NCBI RefSeq assembly: GCF_001693485.1 | Contig: NZ_MAXC01000008.1 | Span: forward strand, 112,151 to 176,150 | DNA length: 64,000 bases | Origin: Bradyrhizobium sp. LMTR 3 | GTDB taxonomy: Bacteria; Pseudomonadota; Alphaproteobacteria; Rhizobiales; Xanthobacteraceae | Direction: 5' to 3' | Part shown: positions 25,110-34,638 of the stretch, one piece after another | Numbering within the stretch: position 1 is the stretch's first letter | Layout of the letters: every line of letters begins with the position of its first letter | Notes under the pieces: model-generated | Told to the model about the DNA's origin: nothing | What the model saw: only the letters and a program-made list of their open reading frames with translations | Databases searched by the model: none | Made by a program: the position numbers and the translations under genes

Positions 25110-25259
25110 CGTCTCCGCAATGCTGCCCTGCGCCGCTTCATTGCCCGTGATTGCTTGGCAAGCCAAACCGACTTTGCCATAACAGCCGCAACGAATTGTT
25201 GCGCGTGCGGGGCCGAGCCAAAAAGTCCGCCTGCAGCCAAAAGCAAGCCGGGAGGATTC

Positions 25260-26186
25260 ATGGCCGATATCCGCGTTCTCGCCGCCGATCTGGAATTTCC
25301 GGAAGGCCCGGTCGTCATGCCGGACGGATCGGTCGTGCTTGTCGAAATCCGCGGAAAGCGGCTGACCCGGGTTTATCCTGATGGGCGCAAGGAGGTCGTC
25401 GCGCAAATTCCCGGTGGCCCCAATGGCGCAGCGCTCGGCCCCGACGGCAAGGTGTACATCTGCAACAATGGCGGCTTTAGCTGGATTCCGACCGGCAAGA
25501 TGATCATGCCGGGGCCGCAGCCCGATGATTATCAGGGCGGTTCGATCCAGCGCGTGGATCTGCAGAGCGGCAAGGTCGAGACCGTCGTCACCAAATGCGG
25601 CGAGCATGCGCTACGGGGCCCCAACGACCTCGTGTTCGACAAGCACGGCGGCCTCTGGTTCTCCGATCTCGGCAAGCGCCGCGCCCGCGAGATGGATGTC
25701 GGTGCGTTCTACTACATCAAGCCGGGCATGAAGGAGATTGTGGAGGCCGTGCACGGCGTACTGCCCGCCAACGGCATCGGCCTGTCGCCGGATGAGAAGA
25801 CGGTCTACATCGCGGAGACGCCGACCGCGCGGCTATGGGCCTATGAAATCTCCGAACCCGGCACCATCAAGCCGCGCGATGTCATCTATCGCGGCGAGCG
25901 CGGCAAGCCGATCACGGGGCTTGGTGGCTATCAGATGTTCGACTCGATGGCGGTAGAAGCAAACGGCAATGTCTGCGTGGCGACGCTGGTGTCGGGCTGC
26001 ATCTCGGTGATCGCGCCCGACGGCACGCTGGTCGAGCAGGTGCCGACCGGCGACCGTGTCACCACCAATATCGCATTCGGCGGACCGGAGTTGAAGACGG
26101 CGTACATCACGCTGTCGGGGAGGGGTGAGCTGATTGCGGTGGATTGGCCGCGGCCGGGGCTGGCGCTGAATTTTTTGAACAAGTGA
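25260..26186 (+). CDS. SMP-30/gluconolactonase family protein
   Basis: This 308-residue beta-propeller has the family's calcium and catalytic sites: an early Glu (DLEFPEGPVVMPDG), an Asn (RGPNDLVFDKHGGLWFSD) and LPANGIGLSPDEKTVYIAET. Members hydrolyse sugar lactones. The ribosome site GGGAGG precedes the ATG at 25260. An in-frame start at 25155 would add 35 residues with no family character. It could act with the neighbouring acid-sugar enzyme or the GMC oxidase; this is only position-based. No signal peptide is seen. Confidence 0.86.
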   Translation: MADIRVLAADLEFPEGPVVMPDGSVVLVEIRGKRLTRVYPDGRKEVVAQIPGGPNGAALGPDGKVYICNNGGFSWIPTGKMIMPGPQPDDYQGGSIQRVDLQSGKVETVVTKCGEHALRGPNDLVFDKHGGLWFSDLGKRRAREMDVGAFYYIKPGMKEIVEAVHGVLPANGIGLSPDEKTVYIAETPTARLWAYEISEPGTIKPRDVIYRGERGKPITGLGGYQMFDSMAVEANGNVCVATLVSGCISVIAPDGTLVEQVPTGDRVTTNIAFGGPELKTAYITLSGRGELIAVDWPRPGLALNFLNK

Positions 26187-26288
26187 CGATTGCGCCAAAG
26201 CGCAATCGTCATTCCGGGATGGTCCGAAGGACCAGACCCGGAATCTCGAGATTCCGGGTCTGGTGCTAGCGCACCATCCCGGAATGAC
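26185..26288. repeat. Palindromic repeat family A (copy 2) with a terminator-like hairpin
   Basis: GACGATTGCGC / GCGCAATCGTC (26185-26210) forms an 11-bp hairpin starting at the SMP-30 stop codon. It merges with a family A element from 26208 to 26288 that opens GTCATTCCGGGATGGTCC and closes CACCATCCCGGAATGAC, an almost perfect long palindrome around CTCGAG. No T tract follows. Confidence 0.82.
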
Positions 26289-26341
26289 GGAGGATGGATC
26301 ACGACCGCTTCGCAGTGACGGCGTGACGACGGAGTTTTTGA

Positions 26342-26935
26342 ATGGCCTTTCTTGAACCGGTTACCCTTCGCGGCGAGCACGCGCGGCTGGAGCCGTTGTC
26401 GCACGATCACATCGATGGCCTGGTGGAAGCGGTGAGGGACGGCGAACTGTGGAAGCTCTGGTACACCGCCATTCCGACCGTCGAAAACATGAAAAAGGAA
26501 ATCGATCGCCGGCTCGGCCTGTTCGCGGCGGGATCGATGCTGCCATTCACGGTGTTTGATGCCGACAACAAGATCGCGGGCATGACGACCTATATGAATG
26601 TCGATGCCGCCAACCGCCGCGTCGAGATCGGCTCGACCTGGTACGCCAAGCGCGTGCAGCGCAGCGCGCTCAATACGCAGTGCAAATTGCTGCTGCTGAC
26701 GCACGCGTTCGAGAAGTTGAATTGCATTGCAGTGGAGTTCCGCACCCATTTCTTCAATCATCAGAGCCGGCGCGGCATCGAGCGCCTGGGCGCCAAGCAG
26801 GACGGTATCCTGAGAAGCCACCAGATCGCGCCGAACGGGACATTGCGCGACACGGTGGTTTACAGCATCATTGCCAGCGAATGGCCGACGGTGAAGGCGC
26901 ATCTCACCTATCAACTCAACGATAAGCCGCGGTAA
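26342..26935 (+). CDS. GNAT family N-acetyltransferase, RimJ-like
   Basis: This 197-residue protein resembles the RimJ/RimL branch of N-acetyltransferases: VTLRGEHARLEPLSHDHIDG, then GMTTYMNVDAANRRVEIGST and HAFEKLNCIAVEFRTHFFNH. The closing region KQDGILRSHQIAPNGTLRDT is the usual end of the family. It acetylates an unknown amine or peptide end. It lies 23 bp before the GMC oxidase gene, so the two may share a transcript. Confidence 0.86.
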   Translation: MAFLEPVTLRGEHARLEPLSHDHIDGLVEAVRDGELWKLWYTAIPTVENMKKEIDRRLGLFAAGSMLPFTVFDADNKIAGMTTYMNVDAANRRVEIGSTWYAKRVQRSALNTQCKLLLLTHAFEKLNCIAVEFRTHFFNHQSRRGIERLGAKQDGILRSHQIAPNGTLRDTVVYSIIASEWPTVKAHLTYQLNDKPR

Positions 26936-26958
26936 CAAGCCGCGCCAGAAAAGAGACG

Positions 26959-28602
26959 ATGGAAACGTTCGATTATGTGATTATCGGCGCGGGCTCCGCA
27001 GGCAGCGTGCTCGCCAACCGGCTCAGCGAAGATCCTTCCAGCCGCGTCTGCGTGCTCGAAGCAGGCGGCAAGGACTGGCATCCCTACATCCATCTGCCGG
27101 CCGGCTTCATCAAGACGTTCCACATGAAGAGCGTCAACTGGGCCTACAGCCAAGAGCCGGGGCCGTGGACCGGCGGGCGCAGCATCTACGCGCCGCGCGG
27201 CAAGACACTGGGCGGCTCATCATCGATCAACGGCCATATCTACAACCGCGGCCAGCGCCAGGATTTCGACACCTGGGCGCAGCTTGGCAATCGCGGCTGG
27301 GGCTATCCGGACGTGCTGCCCTATTTCAAGCGGCTGGAGTGCCGCGTCGGCGAATGCGACGAGACCTATCGCGGCCGCGATGGCAGTCTCACCGTCACCA
27401 CCATGGATTGGCAGGATCCGCTGTGCGAGGCCTTCATGGAAGGTGCCGTCAGCCTCGGCATCCCCAAAAATCCCGACTACAACGGCGCGATCCAGGAGGG
27501 CGTGTCCTACTGCCAGCGCACCATCCAGAACGGTCTGCGCATGAGCGCCGCGAAGGCGTTTTTGCATCCGGCGCGGAAGCGGCCGAATGTCGATGTGCGC
27601 ACGCATGCGCATGTCACCAACCTCATTTTCGAGGGCAAGCGCGCGGTCGGCGTGCGTTATCTCCGGGGCGGCAAGGGCGGCACGCCCGTCGAGGTGCGCG
27701 CCAACAAGGAAGTCATTCTTTGCGGCGGCGCCTATAACTCGCCGCAGGTGCTGCAATTGTCCGGCGTCGGCTCGCCCGAACTGCTGCAATCGCACGGCAT
27801 CGAGGTCCGTCACGCGCTGCCAGGCGTCGGCGAAGGCCTGCAGGACCACTACGCGCCGCGCTCGGTCGCACGCGTCAAGAACATCAAGACCATCAATGAA
27901 CTCAGGCGCGGCCTGAGCCTGTGGGTCGAGGCATTGAAATGGGCGACGACGAGGCGCGGGTTGCTGTCGCTGTCGCCGACCATGGTCTATTGCTTCTGGC
28001 ACTCCGGCGAGACCACCGAAAGCTCTGACCTGCAGCTCACCTTTACGCCGGCGAGTTACAAGGAAGGCGTGCAGGGCCAGCTCGAGGACGAGCCCGGCAT
28101 GACGGTTGCCTCATGGCAGCAGCGGCCCGAAAGCCGTGGCTATGTCCGCATCCGCTCCGCCGATCCGTTCGCGCCGCCGATCATCCAGACCAATTATCTG
28201 GTGGAAGAGATCGACCGCCGCGTCGTCGTCGCCGGCATGAAACTGGCGCGCCGGCTGCTGGCGTCCAAGCCGCTCGCGCCATACTATGCCTATGAGGATT
28301 TTCCCGGACCCAAGGTGCAGAGCGACGACGAATTCCTCGCCGCCGCCACCGAGCGCGGCACCACCACGTTCCATCCCGGCTGCACCTGCCGCATGGGGCC
28401 GGCGGATGCCAAATGGGCCGTGGTCGACGACCAGTTGCGCGTGCACGGCCTGCAGGGCCTGCGCGTCGTCGACGCCTCGATCATGCCGCGCATGATCTCG
28501 GCCAATCTCAACGCCTCCACCCTGATGATCGCCGACAAGGCTTCCGACATGATCCGCGGCAAGACGGCGCTGGAAGCGGTGCGGTTTCCGGTGTCGGCCT
28601 AA
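26959..28602 (+). CDS. GMC family FAD-dependent oxidoreductase (choline dehydrogenase-like)
   Basis: This 547-residue flavoenzyme has the N-terminal FAD-binding motif DYVIIGAGSAGSVLANRLSE, the GMC signature RGKTLGGSSSINGHIYNRGQ, and the C-terminal catalytic pair region FHPGCTCRMGP with NLNASTLMIADKAS. It oxidises an alcohol to an aldehyde. Without the betaine genes nearby I cannot call it choline dehydrogenase; relatives include AlkJ and polyethylene glycol dehydrogenases. It lacks a signal peptide and is probably inner-membrane associated or cytoplasmic. A long repeat follows the stop. Confidence 0.87.
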   Translation: METFDYVIIGAGSAGSVLANRLSEDPSSRVCVLEAGGKDWHPYIHLPAGFIKTFHMKSVNWAYSQEPGPWTGGRSIYAPRGKTLGGSSSINGHIYNRGQRQDFDTWAQLGNRGWGYPDVLPYFKRLECRVGECDETYRGRDGSLTVTTMDWQDPLCEAFMEGAVSLGIPKNPDYNGAIQEGVSYCQRTIQNGLRMSAAKAFLHPARKRPNVDVRTHAHVTNLIFEGKRAVGVRYLRGGKGGTPVEVRANKEVILCGGAYNSPQVLQLSGVGSPELLQSHGIEVRHALPGVGEGLQDHYAPRSVARVKNIKTINELRRGLSLWVEALKWATTRRGLLSLSPTMVYCFWHSGETTESSDLQLTFTPASYKEGVQGQLEDEPGMTVASWQQRPESRGYVRIRSADPFAPPIIQTNYLVEEIDRRVVVAGMKLARRLLASKPLAPYYAYEDFPGPKVQSDDEFLAAATERGTTTFHPGCTCRMGPADAKWAVVDDQLRVHGLQGLRVVDASIMPRMISANLNASTLMIADKASDMIRGKTALEAVRFPVSA

Positions 28603-28603
28603 C

Positions 28604-28821
28604 TAAAGCATGATGAAATTAGGTTTGATTGCGACCACGAAGAAGGTGCGCTCCCTCTCCCGCTTGCGGGGGAGGGCTGGGGTGGGGGTGTTTCCGCGGG
28701 CGATACTGCCCGAGTGGAGAGAGCCCCCACCCGGCGCTTCGCGCCGACCTCCCCCGCAAGCGGGAGAGGTGAAGCGCGTCTGCGGCCAGATCGATCTAAC
28801 CAAGAATCATCACGCTCTCTA
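28604..28821. repeat. About 215-bp compound repeat (family D core with GAGCATGATGA ends), copy 1
   Basis: Outer arms AAGCATGATGAAATTAG and AATCATCACGCTCT flank an inner palindrome opening CCCTCTCCCGCTTGCGGGGG and closing CCCCCGCAAGCGGGAGAGG. It is almost the same, base for base, as 48983-49197, 20 kb away, including unpaired parts such as GACTGCCCGAGTGGAGAGAG-like sequence. It fills the gap after the GMC gene, and a short gene starts 18 bp later. Confidence 0.88.
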
Positions 28822-28838
28822 GCATTGGCACGGGGAGC

Positions 28839-29249
28839 ATGGCGTTCGCGATCAAGGCCGAGGTTTCCGATCTGCGGCCGAAGACGTTCGCGTTGACAGC
28901 GCAAAAGACCATGTATGGCGGCAAGCATATCGCCGAAGGCGACACGGTCTTCGTGTTCGCGAGCGAGAACGAGGGCGGGCAGGGCCTTGTCGCGCGCGGC
29001 GTTGTTATTTCAGCCGAAGCGATCGCCAGGAAGCGCGGCATCACCAGGCAAACACCACGTGTGAGCGTCACCATCAGACGCACGGCGCTCGCGAAGCGAC
29101 CGCTGGGGCGGAGCGAACTCAAGCATTTCACCGAGTGGAATGACGGCCAGCCCGGGACCGAGCTCAATTTCAAGTTCTATCGTCAGGCAACCAACAAGAT
29201 CGCCGGCATCTCGGACGAAGCGGCGGCGTTCCTCGACGAATTCTTCTAG
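28839..29249 (+). CDS. Conserved hypothetical protein, possible PUA/ASCH-like fold
   Basis: This 136-residue protein starts MAFAIKAEVSDLRPKTFALT. The central part AEGDTVFVFASENEGGQGLV and the following VISAEAI suggest a small beta-barrel of the PUA/ASCH/EVE kind, which binds nucleic acid or modified bases; this is a fold guess only. The second half is Arg/Lys-rich (IARKRGITRQTPRVSVTIRR). There is no signal peptide. GGGGAGC precedes the ATG. No related gene is next to it. Confidence 0.6.
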   Translation: MAFAIKAEVSDLRPKTFALTAQKTMYGGKHIAEGDTVFVFASENEGGQGLVARGVVISAEAIARKRGITRQTPRVSVTIRRTALAKRPLGRSELKHFTEWNDGQPGTELNFKFYRQATNKIAGISDEAAAFLDEFF

Positions 29250-29928
29250 GGTCGCGCGGACTCATAGAGGCGCAGATGTCCTCTGTTAGCCGAGGCTCGC
29301 CTGCCCGCACGTGGCCCTGAGCCGAACAACGCTTAGGCCACTGTCACGTCGGCTGTCAGCGGTAGATTGGGCATCGATCCGCGCTGACCTCTCCTGCCGC
29401 ATATGACGCGCGCAAGGGATTGGGCGCGACATGTCTTACCATCCATGGCCGACGTCAATTGCATTGCTGACTGTCTGATCGTTGAGATGTCCCGTTTGTC
29501 TGCTGGCCGCCCTTTATCGGCGTCCAGTCCTCTGGCGGTTCATGCCTTGACCATACCGCGCGCTGCTACTTTGAACGGCACGATGCTTGGTTGGAGCCGG
29601 CGCAGGTTGAAGCCTAAGGCTGCCAGGAGCGGACAAACCGATAGATGTGAAGCTGCGCACATTTGCTGCGAGCGGATTGGACTAAGATCATTGCTGGAAG
29701 TCGTGGTGCGATTATCCCTGTTTTCTAGGGAGCTTGCCATGAACAAACTGTTCTTGATTGTGCCGGTCGCAGCTGCGCTCGAAATGGCAAATGCAATAGC
29801 CAGGAAGCTTCCAAATTGCATCAGCCCAGAACTGCCTGAACCAAGGAGCAATGTCGCGCTCTGAAGGTTCGCTCTTAGAGGGAGACCGATGAGAGCTCAT
29901 GTAGATCAGCAATTAGATCGGGTGCGAC
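29250..29928. other. Gene-poor region, possibly one tiny secreted peptide
   Basis: I see no well-supported gene in these 679 bases. The best candidate is a 41-residue frame at 29739-29864 on the plus strand (MNKLFLIVPVAAALEMANA, then a short hydrophilic tail). AGGGAG lies six bases before its ATG, and it reads like a signal peptide with little behind it. The rest has low coding character and may be decayed. Confidence 0.35.
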
Positions 29929-32900
29929 ATGGATTGCCCGAGCTGCGGCAGAATCAACCCAGAAAGTAAGAAGGTCTGCGGCGACTGCGGTGCGCCGCTA
30001 TTTTTGCGCTGCTATGCGTGCGGAGCCGACAATCCGTCGGGCAAAAGGTTCTGCGGCGACTGCGGCGAAGCGCTCATGCCGACGGGAACTGCGCGACCAT
30101 CGGTAGCGGCCCAAGCGTCCACGTCCACCGTAGCGCGGGTCACGAAGCCCTCTTCCGTGTCATCCGCGCCAAGTTCTTCCGCGGAGCGCCGCCAACTCAC
30201 AGTGATGTTCTGCGACCTCGTCGGCTCGACGGCGCTTGCGACAATGCTAGACCCGGAAGATTTACGGGAGGTCATCGCCGAGTACCGCGACGGTGTGGCG
30301 GCCATTGTCCGCAAGTACGGCGGCACCATCAGCCGCTACATCGGCGATGGCATGCTGATCCTGTTCGGTCATCCTTCAGCGCACGAGGACGATCCGGAAA
30401 GTGCGGTGCGCGCCGCGCTTGAGATCGCCGCGGCCCGGCACGCGCCGAGCGCCCCACCGGATCTCGAGCTGCGGGTTCGCCTTGGGCTCGCGACTGGTCT
30501 GGTTATCGTCGGGGACCTCATCGGCAGTGAGGCCGTCGAGCCGCAGGCGGTGCTCGGCGAAACGCCGAATCTGGCCGCCCGACTGCAAGCGCTCGCCGAG
30601 CCCGACGGGGTGGTAATCGCCGAGGACACGCGGCGACTCATCGGCGGGCTCTTTGATTACGAGGATCTCGGCGTGGTGACGCTGAAGGGCTTCGCCGCCC
30701 CGGTGCGCGCCTGGCGGGTGCTGCGCGAGGGAAGGGCGGAAAGCCGCTTCGAGGCCTTCCACGCGGCGGCGCTCACGCCGTTGGTAGGGCGCGAGGAGGA
30801 GCTCGAGCTGCTGGTGCAGCATTGGCAGCGGGCCAGGACGGGCACGGGCCAGGTGGTGTTGCTGGCGGGCGAGCCGGGTATTGGCAAATCGCGCCTCGTC
30901 GCGGCTCTGCAGGAGCGCATCGAGGGCGAGCCGCACACTCGCTTGCGGTATTTCTGCTCGCCGCATCATCAGGACAGCGCGCTTTATCCGTTCATTGCTC
31001 AGCTGCAACGAACCGTCGATTTCGAGCGCGAGGACACGCCGGAGCACAGGCTCGACAAGCTGCAGGCGGTGCTATCCCCGGCATTGCCGCCTGACGAGGA
31101 TATCGCAATCCTCGCCGAGCTGCTCTCGATTCCGGCCGGTGGGCGATATCCGCCGATTGCGCTCACGCCACAGCGAAAGAAAGAGAAGACTTTCGATGCC
31201 CTGTTTCGGCAGCTTGAAGGTCTGGCCCTGCGACATCCAATCATGATGGTCTTCGAGGATGCGCAATGGATCGATCCGAGCTCGCGCGAGTTGCTGGACC
31301 GGACCATCGATCGAGTGGCGACCCTGCCGCTGCTGTCGCTGATCACCTTCCGCCCCGAGTTTCGGTCCGTATGGAGCGGAAAGTCACATGTCAGCACGTT
31401 GGTTCTGAACCGTCTTGATCATACGGCGGGCGCCGCGCTGATCCGGAGCATGACTGGCGATCGGTGGCTGTCGCCCGAGCTCGTCACTGAGATCGCCGAG
31501 CGAACGGACGGTGTGCCGCTGTTCGTCGAGGAACTGACCAAGGCTGTGCTCGAAGCGGGTGCTGCCGGGGTCGAGCGCGCCGTCTCCACTGCGCCGCTCC
31601 CGGGGCTCGCGGTCCCGCCCACCTTGCACGCTTCGCTGATGGCGAGGCTCGACCGCATCGGCACGGTCGCCAAGGAAGTCGCACAACTCGGCGCGGCCAT
31701 CGGCCGGGAGTTCTCCTACGATCTGCTCGCCGCCGCCGCGCGGCGGAGCGAGAGCGAGCTGCAATCGGCGTTAGACCGGCTGATAGATGCCGGGTTGGTG
31801 TTTCGGCACGGCGAACCACCCGAAGCCAGTTTCCTCTTTAAACACGCATTGGTGCAGGACGCGGCATATGGCACGCTGCTGCGGGGCCAGCGTCGTGAGT
31901 TGCACGCCCGTATCGCTGGCGCGCTGGAGGAGAAGCTGGCGACAACGGCCGAAGCGCAACCCGAGATCCTCGCGCACCATTTCGGAAATGCCGGTCTAAT
32001 CGAGAAGGCGGTTTCCTATTGGCAGGAGGCCGGCGAACGCTCCAAGGCGCGCTCAGCCACTGCAGAAGCGATCAGACAGATGCGGAAGGCGCTCGATCTG
32101 TTGTCCCATCTACCGGACACCGCCGAGAGCCAGCGCACCGAAGTCCAGCTTCAACTCGCTATCGGCGGCGCGCTGATCGCCGCGAAGGGCCATGCGGCCG
32201 AAGAGACCGGAAAGGCCTACGCTCGGGCGCGTCGTCTCTGCGAACTACTGAACGACACGCCAAATCTGCTCAAGGCGTTGTGGGGCGAGTTCGTTCATCA
32301 CCACGTGCGCGCCGAGACAAAACTATCGCATCGCGCTGCCGAAGAACTGCTCGAATTGGCCGGACGACAAAACGACAGGGCCGCCTTAGTGGCCGGCCAT
32401 CGGGCGGTCGGCGATAGCTGGCTGCATCGCGGAGAGTTACGTTTGGCGCGCGCGCATCTCGAGCAAGGGCTCGCACTTTACGATTCCACGCAGCATCGAT
32501 CTCTGACGCTTCTGTTCGCCGAGAACGCCAGCGTGGCGATGCTCTCCTTCCTGTCACTGACTCTCGGGCTGCTAGGCTTCGTCGATCAGGCCCGGGCGCG
32601 GAGCAGGGAAGCCCTGGCAGAGGCACGCGAGCTGTCGCACCCCATTAGCCTCGCGTTCGCGTTAAGCGTCGCCTGCCGGCTGTATTTCGTGCTCGACGAT
32701 GCACGGACCGTGCGCCTGCTCGCGGATGAGCTGATTGCGCTTACTACCGAGCAGGACTTTGCCTTCTTTCTCGCGATGGGAACGGCGTATCGCGGCTGGA
32801 CCTTGGTCGAGGCTGGCGAATCAGACGCCGGGATGGATTTGCTGCGGCTCGGGATCGAGGGATTCCAAGCATCCGGCGCGGCGTGGACCCTTCCGTTTTA

Positions 32901-33297
32901 CCTTGCGCTGCTTGCTACGGCGTACGTGAAGAAAGGGACGCCCGAAGACGGGCTCAGCCGACTATCCGAGGCTTTGTCTCTAACCGAGAAATCGGGCGTA
33001 CGGTGGTTCGAGGCCGAACTGCGATGTCGCCGAGGCCAGCTGTTGCGGACCACTCACCAGTACGCTGAGGCCGAGGCGGAGGCTGACTTGCTCGGTGCCA
33101 TCGCGATCGCGCGCCAGCAGGAGGCGAAGCTCTGGGAACTCCGCTCCGCCATCAGCCTCGCCCATCTCTGGCGCGACCAGGACAGATGCGATGAAGCACG
33201 CGGTCTCCTCGCGCAGGTTTACGGTTGGTTCACCGAAGGCTTCGACACATCGGACTTGAAGAAAGCGAAGGCCTTACTCGACAAACTAAGTGCGTAG
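29929..33297 (+). CDS. Adenylate/guanylate cyclase - AAA ATPase - TPR protein
   Basis: This 1,122-residue protein has four parts. Residues 3-46 form a double zinc ribbon (CPSCG...CGDCG and CYACG...CGDCG). Residues about 85-265 are a class III cyclase catalytic domain, with the metal aspartates Asp96 (FCDLVGST) and Asp140 (YIGDGMLILFG) present. Residues about 285-560 are an AAA/STAND-type ATPase, with Walker A GEPGIGKSRL at about 314 and Walker B MMVFEDAQWID at about 438. The remaining C-terminal half is helical repeats (TPR-like). Such proteins are frequent in Bradyrhizobium and are thought to sense signals and make cyclic nucleotides; the signal here is not known. No export signal. The gene stands alone. 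Confidence 0.88.
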   Translation: MDCPSCGRINPESKKVCGDCGAPLFLRCYACGADNPSGKRFCGDCGEALMPTGTARPSVAAQASTSTVARVTKPSSVSSAPSSSAERRQLTVMFCDLVGSTALATMLDPEDLREVIAEYRDGVAAIVRKYGGTISRYIGDGMLILFGHPSAHEDDPESAVRAALEIAAARHAPSAPPDLELRVRLGLATGLVIVGDLIGSEAVEPQAVLGETPNLAARLQALAEPDGVVIAEDTRRLIGGLFDYEDLGVVTLKGFAAPVRAWRVLREGRAESRFEAFHAAALTPLVGREEELELLVQHWQRARTGTGQVVLLAGEPGIGKSRLVAALQERIEGEPHTRLRYFCSPHHQDSALYPFIAQLQRTVDFEREDTPEHRLDKLQAVLSPALPPDEDIAILAELLSIPAGGRYPPIALTPQRKKEKTFDALFRQLEGLALRHPIMMVFEDAQWIDPSSRELLDRTIDRVATLPLLSLITFRPEFRSVWSGKSHVSTLVLNRLDHTAGAALIRSMTGDRWLSPELVTEIAERTDGVPLFVEELTKAVLEAGAAGVERAVSTAPLPGLAVPPTLHASLMARLDRIGTVAKEVAQLGAAIGREFSYDLLAAAARRSESELQSALDRLIDAGLVFRHGEPPEASFLFKHALVQDAAYGTLLRGQRRELHARIAGALEEKLATTAEAQPEILAHHFGNAGLIEKAVSYWQEAGERSKARSATAEAIRQMRKALDLLSHLPDTAESQRTEVQLQLAIGGALIAAKGHAAEETGKAYARARRLCELLNDTPNLLKALWGEFVHHHVRAETKLSHRAAEELLELAGRQNDRAALVAGHRAVGDSWLHRGELRLARAHLEQGLALYDSTQHRSLTLLFAENASVAMLSFLSLTLGLLGFVDQARARSREALAEARELSHPISLAFALSVACRLYFVLDDARTVRLLADELIALTTEQDFAFFLAMGTAYRGWTLVEAGESDAGMDLLRLGIEGFQASGAAWTLPFYLALLATAYVKKGTPEDGLSRLSEALSLTEKSGVRWFEAELRCRRGQLLRTTHQYAEAEAEADLLGAIAIARQQEAKLWELRSAISLAHLWRDQDRCDEARGLLAQVYGWFTEGFDTSDLKKAKALLDKLSA

Positions 33298-33943
33298 AAG
33301 CCCGTGCAATCGTCATTGACAGCCCGAATTCTGACTGCCTTGAAGCACACTAAGCAATGCTGCGGAGGAGCGGGCTTGATAGCTGCGCGGGACGACTTCC
33401 GAGTTTGGACCATCGCCGACATGACGATCCCGATGGGCAACGTCTGTTCTCGTGGGCAGAACGGAGGTGCCGGAGATGGGCTGTATGCCCCCTAGTGGAC
33501 AAGCCGATCCGTCCGATTGGTGTGTGCTTCCCGGGATAGATCGGACATGGCGAAGTAAGCCGCCACTTCCGCTCAACTGACAATAGCCTGAAATTTTCGA
33601 ACCAGGCCGGCTCCGCTGGCGTTCGAAAATTACTAGCACGCACAAATCCCGCACCTCGTGAACATAAAACATTTGACGCGCCGAATTTTCTCTGCGTTTA
33701 GATCATGACATTCGTCGCGGGCGAGATTGCCCGCACTCTTGAGGACGTAATGCGCAACGCACGCACACACATCGCAGAGACTGCCGCCCGCGTCCGGCCG
33801 CTTATTCGGCTGGCCGATTGGTCGTGCATGTCCGTGATGATGTGGGGCCCGAACCTTCAGCTCGATGCGGGGCTGATCCGCAAAGCAAGAGTGTAACTCT
33901 CGGCGCAGGGCCGCTCCCTCCGCCGAACCGGCAGGAGGGCAAG
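33298..33943. other. Gene-poor region after the cyclase gene
   Basis: Several short frames overlap here on both strands, but none has a good ribosome site or family features. An inverted pair, GAAATTTTCGAAC and GTTCGAAAATTAC, at about 33589-33632 could form a stem. Composition is more AT-rich than the neighbours. It may be decayed sequence. Confidence 0.35.
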
Positions 33944-34189
33944 ATGAACGCCCGCAACGACGTCAAGAGACCATCCGATCAGAGCTTGGACGCGTGGCCT
34001 CTACTGGCAGCGGCGCAACGGCGATTTGCCGCGCGGGTTGATTTTCTCGTGGCTCGCTGGCTCGAGCGCTGCGCCACAAACGCCGAGGCCGCACAGCGGT
34101 TATTAAGAACCGATCGGAAGCCCGCACCTGAGTTCGGGATGGGCGTGAGCCTTGTCGTTCCATCTCCACGTTGGGATGAGTCCCCATGA
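33944..34189 (+). CDS. Small hypothetical protein with strong ribosome site
   Basis: This is an 81-residue frame starting MNARNDVKRPSDQSLDAWPL and ending WDESP. The main support is AGGAGGG at 33933-33939, well spaced before the ATG, and an alanine-rich helix with charged residues (LAAAQRRFAARVDFLVARWL). I do not recognise a family, and the second half looks less protein-like. It sits in a gene-poor stretch, so it could be a real small gene or a remnant. Confidence 0.4.
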   Translation: MNARNDVKRPSDQSLDAWPLLAAAQRRFAARVDFLVARWLERCATNAEAAQRLLRTDRKPAPEFGMGVSLVVPSPRWDESP

Positions 34190-34392
34190 CAATGGCGTTC
34201 GGCTATCGCACCATCGATCCAATAGGTTCGGGTTCCAGCATGTCTCATATATGCCGCACTGCAGACCTATCCGTCGAACGTGTTTGATCTGCCGCACTGT
34301 AGACGTATTCCGACGGTCATGCTCACGGCGGGTCTGAGGGGAACGCGAAGCAGTTTACTGCCTCGTTTCTTCTAACCTGGAGGAAAAGTACC

Positions 34393-34587
34393 GTGATGAA
34401 GACTGTGATTGTTGTCGGTGCAACGCTTGCCGTGGTGACTGCCGCTAGTGCTGCCGACATTCCGCGCCGACAGCCCGTCTATCAGACGGCCCAAATCGGC
34501 AAGATGCCGATTGGCAAGACCCCAATCGGGAAGACCCCAATCGGCAAGACACCTGTCGCGCCGCCGCGGCCCTATGCGCGGTATTGA
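34393..34587 (+). CDS. Small secreted protein with IGKTP pentapeptide repeats
   Basis: This 64-residue protein has a signal peptide ending at ASAAD (about residue 21). After it come four tandem copies of I-G-K-(M/T)-P, encoded by a 15-base unit repeated over 34495-34554, then a Pro/Tyr-rich end. GGAGG lies nine bases before the GTG at 34393 and twelve before the ATG at 34396; either could be used. I cannot name a function. The identical repeats suggest recent slippage. Confidence 0.65.
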   Translation: MMKTVIVVGATLAVVTAASAADIPRRQPVYQTAQIGKMPIGKTPIGKTPIGKTPVAPPRPYARY

Positions 34588-34638
34588 TTTAAGGTCTCGC
34601 GGAATCTGACCTTATCGTCGACAGTTGAAGGGCGAAGC

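Noticed and set aside
33705..33896. 63-codon frame in the gene-poor region
   Set aside because: No ribosome site or family signal was seen.
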